The notes below the pieces were generated by a model, which ran no database searches, had not been told where the DNA came from, and saw nothing but the letters and a program-made list of their open reading frames with translations. A stretch of DNA of 64,000 nucleotides from Pediococcus ethanolidurans. GTDB taxonomy: Bacteria > Bacillota > Bacilli > Lactobacillales > Lactobacillaceae. Made by a program: the position numbers and the translations under genes. The first letter of the stretch is position 1; the number at the start of each line of letters is the position of its first letter. The DNA is taken from NCBI RefSeq assembly GCF_001437405.1, contig NZ_JQBY01000006.1, positions 1 to 64,000 of the forward strand, read 5' to 3'. Below are positions 34,788-42,464 of the stretch, piece after piece.

Positions 34788-35108
34788 ATGGCAGATTCAG
34801 TCAGTACTTACGTAGCACACCACAGTGGCGGCAGTAATTTTAATCAAAGTCAATTTAATATTGCACCAATCAGCAACGGCATCAAACTAGAAAAAGCGAA
34901 TATTCCTAAAAATCTCAAGGCTGGTTCACTGGTTTATCAGAACGCGTTTGATGGTCAACCACAGGTAACCGGTCGCATTCTCAAGTTTTACAACAACTCA
35001 GCTTTGATCACGATTGAAAGTAGTGAAACGTTTAACGAGCTTGAACTACGTGAGATGAATTACCGCACGGTGATCAGTTACAGTCATATCCGTAAGATGG
35101 GTGTGTGA
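34788..35108 (+). CDS. Phage early protein of unknown function
   Basis: 106 residues starting MADSVSTYVAHHSGG. The second half is beta-rich (AGSLVYQNAFDGQPQVTGRIL). ATG 34788 is preferred over GTG 34779 because GGCGGGTG lies before it. Not recognised. Confidence 0.6.
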   Translation: MADSVSTYVAHHSGGSNFNQSQFNIAPISNGIKLEKANIPKNLKAGSLVYQNAFDGQPQVTGRILKFYNNSALITIESSETFNELELREMNYRTVISYSHIRKMGV

Positions 35109-35111
35109 TTT

Positions 35112-35279
35112 ATGGATGGAAGATTAAATAGGCGTGAGGCCGAGCAATATCTATTCAAGGTGACTGGGTTGGACATTGCGGCGCTTGGAGGATTAGCCGA
35201 AGAAAAATATACAAAACACAAATTAAATCAGTTAGTTACAGACCTGGTCAAGCACAAGGAGAGCAAACATGAAGAATAA
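35112..35279 (+). CDS. Small early phage protein
   Basis: 55 residues (MDGRLNRREAEQYLFKVTGL, then LNQLVTDLVKHKESKHEE). It starts three bases after the previous stop and overlaps the next gene by 11 bp. Function unknown. Confidence 0.55.
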   Translation: MDGRLNRREAEQYLFKVTGLDIAALGGLAEEKYTKHKLNQLVTDLVKHKESKHEE

Positions 35280-35466
35280 TTTGAGATTAATTCTAGCCGA
35301 ACGGCATATGCCTGTTTGCCGGCTTGCAAAAGAAATCAATGTAAAGCCAAGACGTCTATACCGTATTACTAGATGGCAGAGCAAACGTATTGAACCGAAT
35401 TTACTTTTAAAAATAATGGGCTGTTTAGAAACCACAGCTAATGAGTTTTTTGGAATTGAGGGATGA
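35269..35466 (+). CDS. Small XRE-type helix-turn-helix protein
   Basis: 65 residues: LRLILAERHMPVCRLAKEIN, VKPRRLYRITRWQSKRI, then LLKIMGCLETTANEFFG. A minimal Cro/CI DNA-binding domain. RBS AAGGAGAG inside the previous gene. Probably a phage regulator. Confidence 0.7.
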   Translation: MKNNLRLILAERHMPVCRLAKEINVKPRRLYRITRWQSKRIEPNLLLKIMGCLETTANEFFGIEG

Positions 35467-35469
35467 AAA

Positions 35470-35832
35470 ATGACATTTGAGGAAGCAATGAAAAACATAT
35501 ACGGATGGACTATTGAAAAAGATGAAGCAGTGCCACCCAAGATGGATTTACCGAGTTGCGTAAAGGAACGTATCAAATGGGCTCTTCCAGAGGGAGAAAA
35601 CGGGCTAACCTTTATAGGCACAATGCAAAGCATCTTTGCTTATGATGAAGGGAAAGCTAAACGTGATTGGAATATGGGCGCTGCAGCCGAATGGCTACCA
35701 GTATCAGAAGACTTCATCAAATGGAGAGACCAAACGCCTTTGACAGAGTTGCAAATTGCAGTTGAACTTATTTATGGTTCGGAAGAAAACGATGAATTGG
35801 AACGGGAGGAAAGCAATGATGAAGTTTCATAA
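35470..35832 (+). CDS. Phage early protein of unknown function
   Basis: 120 residues, acidic, starting MTFEEAMKNIYGWTIEKDEA and ending in an acidic tail (EENDELEREESNDEVS). Not recognised. Its 3' end overlaps the next gene in another frame. Confidence 0.6.
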   Translation: MTFEEAMKNIYGWTIEKDEAVPPKMDLPSCVKERIKWALPEGENGLTFIGTMQSIFAYDEGKAKRDWNMGAAAEWLPVSEDFIKWRDQTPLTELQIAVELIYGSEENDELEREESNDEVS

Positions 35833-36112
35833 GAAGGACGTGACCATCACCGAGACAGTCGGTAATTCGGCTGGAGTGACGATGAAATTTCGTAGAAAAG
35901 ATGCGATCATTGCCGAACAATTTGACGGCACACCTGAAATGACAAAAAAGTATGATTTATTACAGCCATTTGCAGACCAAGGCTATCTTAGATATTATCT
36001 CAATTTTCAAGTTGTTCATAAAAACGATTGGCTTGTATATGACGGCGGGCTTATTCCGCAAATTTTGTCAGATAAAACCTTCAACGAAATGTATGAGCCA
36101 GTTAAGGACTGA
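35816..36112 (+). CDS. Phage early protein with internal N-terminal duplication
   Basis: 98 residues. The start is ATG 35816 with GGGAGGA five bases upstream, inside the previous gene. The first residues MKFHKKDVTI are echoed by MKFRRKDAII 22 residues later, also at DNA level, pointing to a small duplication. The remainder (FADQGYLRYYLNFQVVHKNDWLVYDGG) resembles small DUF-type phage proteins. Function unknown. Confidence 0.6.
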   Translation: MMKFHKKDVTITETVGNSAGVTMKFRRKDAIIAEQFDGTPEMTKKYDLLQPFADQGYLRYYLNFQVVHKNDWLVYDGGLIPQILSDKTFNEMYEPVKD

Positions 36113-36117
36113 TTTTC

Positions 36118-36330
36118 ATGAGAAAGAAAAACGACTATGCAGTTTATAAAGGTGATACATTCTTGTTTCTGGGCACCGCCGAGGAATGTGCAGAATACTT
36201 TAACGTAAAAATTGAATCCATTAAGTTTCTGTCAACACCGTCTGGTCGTGCAAGATATGCAAAACGGAAAAGACAAGATAAAGCAATTACGGTAGTCAAT
36301 ATTGGACCAGATGAGGAGGAAAAAGAATGA
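36118..36330 (+). CDS. Small early phage protein
   Basis: 70 residues: MRKKNDYAVYKGDTFLFLGT, AEECAEYFNVKIESIKFLST, then a basic patch and acidic end. It resembles small phage proteins with a helix-turn-helix-like segment that recur in Lactobacillales phages. Function unknown. Overlaps the next gene by 4 bp. Confidence 0.6.
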   Translation: MRKKNDYAVYKGDTFLFLGTAEECAEYFNVKIESIKFLSTPSGRARYAKRKRQDKAITVVNIGPDEEEKE

Positions 36331-36581
36331 ATAAAGATATAAAACGTAAAGTTCAAAATTACATCGATAATGTAATTCTTCCAGATGATATCGACGGAAT
36401 GGATGGCACTAAAACGGCTGGGATGATCTCAAGTGGATTGATTGACTGGATTGAAGACACGTCAAACGTTGATCTCTGGAAGCCAACCGACTTAACTAAG
36501 GCAATCATGGGGCACCAAGAAGAGTTTACCAAAATGGTCAAGGATTCGTTTATTGCACTCGCTAATGACCCAATCATCTAG
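36327..36581 (+). CDS. Small acidic early phage protein
   Basis: 84 residues (MNKDIKRKVQNYIDNVILPD, then SSGLIDWIEDTSNVDLW). RBS AGGAGGAAA. Not recognised; overlaps the following nuclease-like gene. Confidence 0.55.
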   Translation: MNKDIKRKVQNYIDNVILPDDIDGMDGTKTAGMISSGLIDWIEDTSNVDLWKPTDLTKAIMGHQEEFTKMVKDSFIALANDPII

Positions 36582-37008
36582 GGTATTCAGATATCCAACG
36601 GGAGTTATCCCGTTACATAAAGAAGAGCTAGTAAAACCAGCCAAGAAGAAGCCTAGCAAGTATCACAACCGTAAGCAGTTGTACGACGAAATTGAATTCG
36701 ATTCGTTAGCAGAAATTGCCTACTACAAGTTGTTGAGAATTCAGAAGGCAGATTTTAAATATCACCAATCATTTGAAATTTGCCCGGCATTCAAAATTAA
36801 CGGTAAAGCAAAACGGCATCGCGTCTATACCCCAGATTTCACGATTTATGAGGGTAATGAATTGATCAAGGCCATTGACATTAAAGGGATGAAAACGACG
36901 GCAGACGCAAGCTTACGCATGAATCTGTTCGAGTACAAATACAACGTACCTGTAATGATTGCTAGGTACGATCGTAAAACACAAGAATTCAAGGAGAAAT
37001 TAGCATGA
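36565..37008 (+). CDS. DUF1064 family protein (PD-(D/E)XK nuclease fold)
   Basis: About 147 residues. Diagnostic segments are SKYHNRKQLYDEIEFDSLAE, RVYTPDFTIYEG and IKAIDIKGMKTT, matching DUF1064 phage proteins with E...D...DxK nuclease-like residues. The role is probably Holliday-junction or recombination-linked DNA processing, by analogy. The start is uncertain: TTG 36553 and ATG 36565 are both possible with weak RBS. Confidence 0.8.
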   Translation: MTQSSRVFRYPTGVIPLHKEELVKPAKKKPSKYHNRKQLYDEIEFDSLAEIAYYKLLRIQKADFKYHQSFEICPAFKINGKAKRHRVYTPDFTIYEGNELIKAIDIKGMKTTADASLRMNLFEYKYNVPVMIARYDRKTQEFKEKLA

Positions 37009-37232
37009 ACCAAGAAAAAGAAGGACTGCCATCAAGTGTTGAAGCATTTTTAATGAATCACAATATAGCGGTCAAACAGTACAAGATTCGAAAAACGGTA
37101 ATTTACTTTAAAGATACGAAAAATGTAACTTATCGGTATTTTAAAAATAATCACATTTTACAGAGTTTTGTTAATAAGGATTGGCACGACTTGATTAGAA
37201 GTGAAGACACAAAGGACATTAGCTTATTTTAG
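37005..37232 (+). CDS. Small early phage protein
   Basis: 75 residues (MNQEKEGLPSSVEAFLMNHN, then FVNKDWHDLIRSEDTKD). RBS AAGGAG in the preceding gene, overlap 4 bp. Function unknown. Confidence 0.55.
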   Translation: MNQEKEGLPSSVEAFLMNHNIAVKQYKIRKTVIYFKDTKNVTYRYFKNNHILQSFVNKDWHDLIRSEDTKDISLF

Positions 37233-37242
37233 AGGAGATCTT

Positions 37243-37377
37243 ATGAGGGAATATATGCAGGGCATTTTGGACATTATCGGCGCTGGTTGTGGCTGTTCGG
37301 TGATTCTTTTAGCAGCAGCTGGAATTATTATGTTACTGGTCAAGTCCATCACGTTACTTTGGCAATTGATATTTTAG
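37243..37377 (+). CDS. Very small membrane protein
   Basis: 44 residues with a long hydrophobic stretch (about 7-34) containing a GCGC motif. RBS AGAGGAGAT. Function unknown. Confidence 0.55.
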   Translation: MREYMQGILDIIGAGCGCSVILLAAAGIIMLLVKSITLLWQLIF

Positions 37378-37474
37378 ACAGCAAAAAAGCCGATACCTAA
37401 AGATACCAGCTTCCTCGATATAGTTGGACCACTCAACTTCAATTATATCACGGAACACAGGGGAGTGGCGACTT

Positions 37475-37936
37475 TTGGAAAAAGATTATCCTAACTGGTA
37501 TCTGCATAGTTTATCAGTTGATTTAGGTAAAACGGCTGTCAATGTTAAGCGATTTTTTAAAAAAGAATATCCTCGTATGTGCAGAGTTGCCGGCATAAAT
37601 CCTGCTTCGATCAAGTCGCCCTCCATGGACGGCATGCCTAAGAGCGAAGGCTTTGGTAATTCGGCCGAGGAAAAAGTAGTAGATCATCTCGGCAAGTTAG
37701 AACAGGTTGAATTAGTACTTAAGGCGATTCGTTATTGTGATGCTACGTCACAGTTTATCTTGATTGAAAGCTTAATTCAGCATAAGAGCAACGATATTGT
37801 ATCGGATGAGTTAGGCTACATGAATTCACGATTCAGCGACTACAAGACATATGCATTACAAGCGTTCGCAGATTCTTACGAAGGTATTGCGAATGTTGAC
37901 TTGCACGTCTATGACGAAGAAAAAATAAAATCGTAA
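37475..37936 (+). CDS. ArpU family late transcriptional regulator
   Basis: 153 residues of the ArpU/late-regulator type: NWYLHSLSVDLGKTAVNVKRFF, KLEQVELVLKAIRYCDATSQFILIES, and YMNSRFSDYKTYALQAFADSYE. Members sit at the end of the early region of Gram-positive phages and switch on packaging and structural genes. TTG 37475 has GGGGAG nine bases upstream; an upstream ATG at 37424 has none. A striking array of 11-bp repeats begins four bases after its stop. Confidence 0.85.
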   Translation: MEKDYPNWYLHSLSVDLGKTAVNVKRFFKKEYPRMCRVAGINPASIKSPSMDGMPKSEGFGNSAEEKVVDHLGKLEQVELVLKAIRYCDATSQFILIESLIQHKSNDIVSDELGYMNSRFSDYKTYALQAFADSYEGIANVDLHVYDEEKIKS

Positions 37937-37940
37937 TTTT

Positions 37941-37990
37941 ATCGGATTTTTATCGGAATTATTTCGGAATTTTATCGGAAAAACATCGGA
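37941..37990 (+). promoter_or_regulatory. Five ATCGGA repeats at exact 11-bp spacing (candidate late-activator sites)
   Basis: Copies begin at 37941, 37952, 37963 (TTCGGA), 37974 and 37985. One helical turn apart, they would face the same side of the DNA. A -10-like TATATT is at 38013-38018 with no good -35, as expected of an activated promoter. ArpU encoded directly upstream is the obvious candidate binder. Confidence 0.7.
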
Positions 37991-38125
37991 CATATTGCGC
38001 TTAAAACGGGGTTATATTGGTAATATCGAAAGATTAAGCAACTGGTGTTCAAGTCCATTTTATATCTACCTCCTTTCTAAATAATTGACGATTACAAGTT
38101 TTACAAACGAACAATCTTTCGAGGC

Positions 38126-38183
38126 ACTGTCGTCGTTTAATTCGGTAAGACGGAAAATGCGGGTTCGAATCCCGTCGGCAGTA
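38126..38183 (+). ncRNA. tRNA-like RNA 1, no anticodon arm
   Basis: Acceptor-like stem actgtcg / cggcagt (7 bp, one wobble) with a following A. A tRNA-type D arm (gtt, loop TAATTCGGTAA, gac). A perfect T arm gcggg-TTCGAAT-cccgt sits directly against the acceptor strand. Only seven bases (ggaaaat) replace the anticodon arm and variable loop, so it cannot decode. The 58-nt fold is too regular to be chance. No CCA is encoded. Confidence 0.65.
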
Positions 38184-38185
38184 TT

Positions 38186-38241
38186 GAGATAGCTACAGTC
38201 ACTAAGACGTATGTGTGGCCGTACACAATCGTAACTATCTC
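38186..38241 (+). ncRNA. Structured spacer hairpin between the tRNA-like folds
   Basis: Long stem gagatag-c-tac / gta-a-ctatctc (10 bp, one mismatch) enclosing a smaller hairpin, tgtgt / acaca. It stacks directly between the two tRNA-like folds. Confidence 0.5.
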
Positions 38242-38242
38242 G

Positions 38243-38347
38243 TATCGAGTGGCGGAATAGGTAGACGCAAGGCAAGGTATTGAACAGACGCACGCAGTCA
38301 TGGACAGTCATTCAATACTATGTGTGGTGCAAATCCACACTTCGATA
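38243..38347 (+). ncRNA. tRNA-Leu-like RNA 2 without a normal anticodon arm
   Basis: Acceptor-like stem tatcgag / ttcgata (7 bp, one wobble). D-arm region TGGCGGAATAGGTAGACGC matches bacterial tRNA-Leu. T arm tgtgg-TGCAAAT-ccaca. In place of a 5+7 anticodon arm there is a 7-bp stem gtattga / tcaatac closing a 28-nt loop that contains a direct repeat, cagtcat. No valid anticodon is visible. Confidence 0.6.
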
Positions 38348-38428
38348 TTGGTTTTTGTGAGGAGAATCTAATTGATAGTTACCCACGAATAAGTATCAAT
38401 TTGGATCTCTGGTTAAGACCAACAAGTT

Positions 38429-38450
38429 AGACGGGAAACCGTCTTTTTTT
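38429..38450 (+). terminator. Terminator after the tRNA-like cluster
   Basis: 6-bp stem agacgg / ccgtct with a GAAA tetraloop, then TTTTTT. It would end a ~430-nt transcript from the promoter near 38013, before the terminase genes. The stretch 37991-38479 contains no protein gene. Confidence 0.8.
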
Positions 38451-38479
38451 GTTGCGTTAATTTTAAGGAGGAAAACAAG

Positions 38480-38758
38480 ATGGAAACGAGTAATACGAAT
38501 GATCATACAATCAAATCAACTGACGGTGCTCCAATTTACCAGTATAAGGGTTCTCATGCAAAGAAGGACTTTGATGTTAGGAAGGACGGGATTATGGGTG
38601 TGAATCTCAACGGCAATAAGGTTGAGTTAGATGATGGAATGCTACCAGATGTTATTGCCAGCTTGCGAGCACAAGTTGCTGATCTTTTCGGAACAGTTAG
38701 TAAACTTGAAACAACCATTACAGAGCTAAGAAGTGATGATTATGATAAATACAAATAA
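38480..38758 (+). CDS. Small phage protein upstream of terminase
   Basis: 92 residues. A polar N-terminus (GAPIYQYKGSHAKKDFDVRK) and a C-terminal coiled coil (LRAQVADLFGTVSKLETTITELR). RBS AAGGAGG. Function unknown; position suggests a late-operon leader gene. Confidence 0.65.
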   Translation: METSNTNDHTIKSTDGAPIYQYKGSHAKKDFDVRKDGIMGVNLNGNKVELDDGMLPDVIASLRAQVADLFGTVSKLETTITELRSDDYDKYK

Positions 38759-38909
38759 GTATGGATATGTAAGTCGCACAGAAGCACGTATTTTTGGTGA
38801 ACTTGATCGTAAGCCTAAGAAATCACGCCACCAATACGATCATAAGAAAGACCATTTCAAGGGTTCAGGGTTCGTGAAGACACAAGTGAGACACTACGAC
38901 CATAATTAA
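38736..38909 (+). CDS. Small basic phage protein
   Basis: 57 residues from ATG 38736 (55 from ATG 38742): NKYGYVSRTEARIFGELDRK, then a His/Lys-rich end (HQYDHKKDHFKGSGFVKTQ). It overlaps the previous gene and precedes terS. The basic composition suggests nucleic-acid contact; unproven. Confidence 0.55.
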   Translation: MIMINTNKYGYVSRTEARIFGELDRKPKKSRHQYDHKKDHFKGSGFVKTQVRHYDHN

Positions 38910-38947
38910 TAATTAAATTTGAACACATGGAGGTGTGGTGATATGTA

Positions 38948-39541
38948 ATGAAGCGAAAATTAACGGCAAAACAGAAAAAGTTTGCCAATGAATTCATTAA
39001 AACTAACAACGCCTATCAATCGGCTATAAACGCAGGCTACGCAAAGGGTACAGCTCGGAACGCAACTAAACAATTACTGGAAAATACTGGAATTCATGAA
39101 TATATCATTAAAAAGACTGGCAACGTTGAAAAGCGTGAGTCTGACGAAGCTGACGAAGTGCTAAAAAACATCTATCGAATTGCTGCTGGTAAGCCTATCA
39201 AACGCGATTTTGTTCAAACCGACAACTTAAAAAAAGAAATTGCTTTGAGAGGCGTAAAAAAGGGATCTAAGCCAACAGCTACTATGAGATCTGGATATGA
39301 AACGAATGAGACCTCTATAACGCCAGCTGCTACCAAGGAGCAAGTAGCCGCAGCTGAACTGTGGTTCAAACTAAATGGTAAGCTCAAAAATGATAGTAAA
39401 GAGGTCGAAAAGCAAAAAATTCGCAAGCTTGAAGCAGATGCTGATATAGCCAAATTTAAAGCTAAAATGCTCATGGGTGATACAGATGGCATTGATAAGA
39501 CGGTAATTCTAGACGATTTAGAAGGTGATCAAGATGAGTGA
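38948..39541 (+). CDS. terS: Terminase small subunit
   Basis: 197 residues of the terminase_2 type: KLTAKQKKFANEFIKTNNAYQSAINAGY is the classic N-terminal helix-turn-helix that binds the pac/cos site. Central GKPIKRDF and C-terminal helices follow (KQKIRKLEADADIAKFKAKM), used for oligomerisation and contact with the large subunit. RBS GGAGGTG. Confidence 0.9.
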   Translation: MKRKLTAKQKKFANEFIKTNNAYQSAINAGYAKGTARNATKQLLENTGIHEYIIKKTGNVEKRESDEADEVLKNIYRIAAGKPIKRDFVQTDNLKKEIALRGVKKGSKPTATMRSGYETNETSITPAATKEQVAAAELWFKLNGKLKNDSKEVEKQKIRKLEADADIAKFKAKMLMGDTDGIDKTVILDDLEGDQDE

Positions 39542-40844
39542 AATTAAGATTAGTCAACTTGTTAATCCTCACTTCTCTAAGTTGTGGAATACTAAGCGAC
39601 CTTATGTGATTGCTAAGGGTGGCCGTGGGTCATTCAAGTCATCAACGATTAGCTTAAAACTGGTTATGATGCTTAAAAAACAAGCCCAGTTTGGCCATAA
39701 AGCTAACGTGATCTGTATTCGTGAGAATCAAACCAATTTACGTGATTCGGTCTTCGGACAAATTCAGTGGGCAATTGGTATGCTGCACATGTCTAATGAG
39801 TTTAAGAGCACGACAAGCCCAATGCACATCACACACATTACTTCTGGCAATACGTTTTACTTTTATGGTGCGAATGATCCTGAACGTTTGAAGTCTAACA
39901 CAGTGCCTAATGTGATTGGACTCTGGTACGAAGAAGCTGCTAACTTCAAGAGCGCCGAAGTATTCGATGAGACGAACCCGACATTTATCCGTAACAAATC
40001 GCCGTGGGTTAATGACGTTAAGATATATTATTCATACAACCCGCCTAGGAATCCGTACGATTGGATCAACGAGTGGATAACGGACAATGAGAGCGATTCA
40101 GACTATCTAATTGATACTTCGACTTATCTTGATGACAAACTTAATATCACGACTGATCAGCAGCTTAAGTTGATTGAGAAGTACAAAAAGAACGACTTCG
40201 ATTATTATCGTTGGCTGTATCTGGGCGAGCCAGTTGGATTAGGTACCAATATTTACAACATGAATTTATTTCATAAATGGAATTCTATCCCAGATGATGA
40301 CCGGATTCGTGCTATTTATTTCTCGCAAGATAGTGGGCAAGAAGTATCAGCAACCACCGAATCGTGCTTTGGCTTGACCACGCAGGGCAATGTGGTGTTG
40401 TTGAACACCTATTACTACAGCCCAGTTAAGAAGGTCAACAAGAAAGCACCAAGTGAGTTTGTAGAGGACTTATACAAGTTCGAGAATGACTGTATTAATG
40501 AATGGGGCATGTATCCAGTCAAACGTTCAGCTGATTCGGCCACGTCTGATTTTGCCTTAGATCATCAATATTTTTTGAAGTATGGCAATCATTGGCATCA
40601 CGTGGCCAAGAAAAAGAAAACACAAATGATTGATAACGTTCAAAACTTACTCGCCCAGGGTAGGTTTTTTTATTTGGCAAAGCCTGAGAATGATATTTTC
40701 ATAGACGAAAATAGACGCTATCAATGGGATGCAGATACATTACAGAGTGATGATCCTAAGGTAATCAAGGAGCACGACCATACTTGCGATTCATTTCAGT
40801 ATTTTGTGTTAGACAATTTAAGAGATTTAGGCCTCAAATTCTAG
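39534..40844 (+). CDS. terL: Terminase large subunit
   Basis: 436 residues of the PBSX/SPP1-type packaging ATPase-nuclease. Walker A-like AKGGRGSFKSST is near residue 28, an adenine-binding region precedes it, and Walker B-like VIGLWYEEAANF is near 128. The nuclease domain includes SQDSGQEVSAT and KRSADSATSDFALDHQYF. ATG 39534 is supported by AAGGTG six bases upstream and overlaps terS by 8 bp. It pumps DNA into the prohead through the portal. Confidence 0.93.
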   Translation: MSEIKISQLVNPHFSKLWNTKRPYVIAKGGRGSFKSSTISLKLVMMLKKQAQFGHKANVICIRENQTNLRDSVFGQIQWAIGMLHMSNEFKSTTSPMHITHITSGNTFYFYGANDPERLKSNTVPNVIGLWYEEAANFKSAEVFDETNPTFIRNKSPWVNDVKIYYSYNPPRNPYDWINEWITDNESDSDYLIDTSTYLDDKLNITTDQQLKLIEKYKKNDFDYYRWLYLGEPVGLGTNIYNMNLFHKWNSIPDDDRIRAIYFSQDSGQEVSATTESCFGLTTQGNVVLLNTYYYSPVKKVNKKAPSEFVEDLYKFENDCINEWGMYPVKRSADSATSDFALDHQYFLKYGNHWHHVAKKKKTQMIDNVQNLLAQGRFFYLAKPENDIFIDENRRYQWDADTLQSDDPKVIKEHDHTCDSFQYFVLDNLRDLGLKF

Positions 40845-40847
40845 GGG

Positions 40848-42464
40848 GTGGATGATATTCATAATTTAGTTGCGAGAGTAAAAGAGTTTTTCGGAAAGGC
40901 GGTGAGCAAAGTGGCACAGACAATGTATGGTAACTCGTTGACAAAGATCACCGATGATTCACGAATATCACTTGATCCACGAGAATATGAACGAATTCAT
41001 CGAAACAAAATATATTATTCCAATCATTTTCCAGATATTCGATATATTTCATCATTGAAAAAAGCAGAAACACGGCCGTTCTATAGTCTTAACATGACTA
41101 AGACAGCCGCTAGACGTATCGCAAGCATTTGTTTCAATGAGAAATGTGACGTGAATATTGGCAGTTTAGCCGTATCTCAAGATGAAAGCGTTGAAGGTAA
41201 CAGCAATGCCAATTCCGACGTAGTTCAGGACTTCGTTAAACAAGTTCTTGAAGACAATGATTTCAAGAATAAGTATGAAACAGAGTTAGAAAAGGGTATT
41301 GCATTAGGTGATTTTGCTATGCGTCCTTATGTGGATTCTACAGACCACGATAAGATTAAAATTGCGTGGATTAGAGCAGATCAGTTCTATCCACTTAAGT
41401 CTAATACGAACGGCGTAAGTGAAGCCTGTATCGCTTCTGTGACGGTTAAGAGCAATGCCAATCATTCTACCACTTATTACACCTTGCTAGAGTTTCACCG
41501 CTGGAATAGAGATAGCAATGGCGATCATTATGTGATTGACAACGAGTTGTATCGTTCTGATACGCCCGACGTGGTGGGTAATCAAGTGCCATTAAGTGAA
41601 TGCTACGAAGATATTGAACCAGAAGTTGTGATAGACGGATTAAGTCATCCACTGTTCGCTTACTTTAAGACGCCTGGAGCCAATAACAAATCGCTAGAAA
41701 GCCCACTAGGTGCAGGCTTAGTTGATAACTCCAGAGAAGTATTAGATGCCATTAATATCACGCATGATCAATTCGTACGTGAGGTTAAAATGGGCAAGCG
41801 TCGCATTATTGTTCCTGAACAGATGGTCAAGTTTGATGAAGTGCACAAGCCAACTTTCGACAGTGATGAAGATACATTTTTGAGCAGCAATAGTGAAAGC
41901 GATGACTTTAAGCCACAAGATGTGACGTCTGATATTCGTACGCAGGAATATAAGGACGCTTTAGATAGATTTATCAAGGAGTTTGAAGTACAGATTGGCT
42001 TATCTACTGGCACGTTTAGTCAGGCAGATTCAAGCGGCGATGTAACAGCCACACAGGTTGTTTCAGACAATTCGATGACTTATCAAACGCGGTCTAGTTA
42101 TCTAACCATGATTGAACAATCCATAAAAGAACTTGTTTATGCTGTGGTTGAGATTGGATCAACTGGCGAGCTTTACACCAATGGTCAAGCACCGTTAGCT
42201 TCATCTGTGGTTGATATGGACGACTTGGATATTAATGTGCAATTTGATGACGGAGTGTTTGTAGACAAGAAATCGCAGGCTGATTACATCACAGAACTGT
42301 TGACTGCTGGATTAGTTCCTAAGTGGTATGCCATTATGAAAGTCAATGATTTACCAGAATCCGAAGCCAAGAAATGGGCGGAAGAAATTAATGACGAGAC
42401 CACAGCAGCAACACCTGAAACACCGTTCGGAGAGGAAGAGACAACGGGCGGAGATGATGAATAA
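40848..42464 (+). CDS. Portal protein (SPP1 gp6 type)
   Basis: 538 residues. Family marks include ITDDSRISLDPREYERIHRNKIYY, FYSLNMTKTAARRIASICFNE and DSSGDVTATQVVSDNS, with a long helical C-terminus. It forms the dodecameric ring at the capsid vertex. The start GTG 40848 is taken from the open frame, with an RBS (AGGGGG) that runs into it; an internal GTG cannot be excluded. Directly after terL. Confidence 0.88.
   Translation: MDDIHNLVARVKEFFGKAVSKVAQTMYGNSLTKITDDSRISLDPREYERIHRNKIYYSNHFPDIRYISSLKKAETRPFYSLNMTKTAARRIASICFNEKCDVNIGSLAVSQDESVEGNSNANSDVVQDFVKQVLEDNDFKNKYETELEKGIALGDFAMRPYVDSTDHDKIKIAWIRADQFYPLKSNTNGVSEACIASVTVKSNANHSTTYYTLLEFHRWNRDSNGDHYVIDNELYRSDTPDVVGNQVPLSECYEDIEPEVVIDGLSHPLFAYFKTPGANNKSLESPLGAGLVDNSREVLDAINITHDQFVREVKMGKRRIIVPEQMVKFDEVHKPTFDSDEDTFLSSNSESDDFKPQDVTSDIRTQEYKDALDRFIKEFEVQIGLSTGTFSQADSSGDVTATQVVSDNSMTYQTRSSYLTMIEQSIKELVYAVVEIGSTGELYTNGQAPLASSVVDMDDLDINVQFDDGVFVDKKSQADYITELLTAGLVPKWYAIMKVNDLPESEAKKWAEEINDETTAATPETPFGEEETTGGDDE

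Noticed and set aside
37424-37474. Earlier start for the ArpU gene
   Set aside because: No RBS precedes ATG 37424, whereas TTG 37475 has GGGGAG at good spacing.
38060-38311. Minus-strand open frame across the tRNA-like cluster
   Set aside because: It runs antisense through strongly structured RNA and has no RBS. The structure explains the region better.
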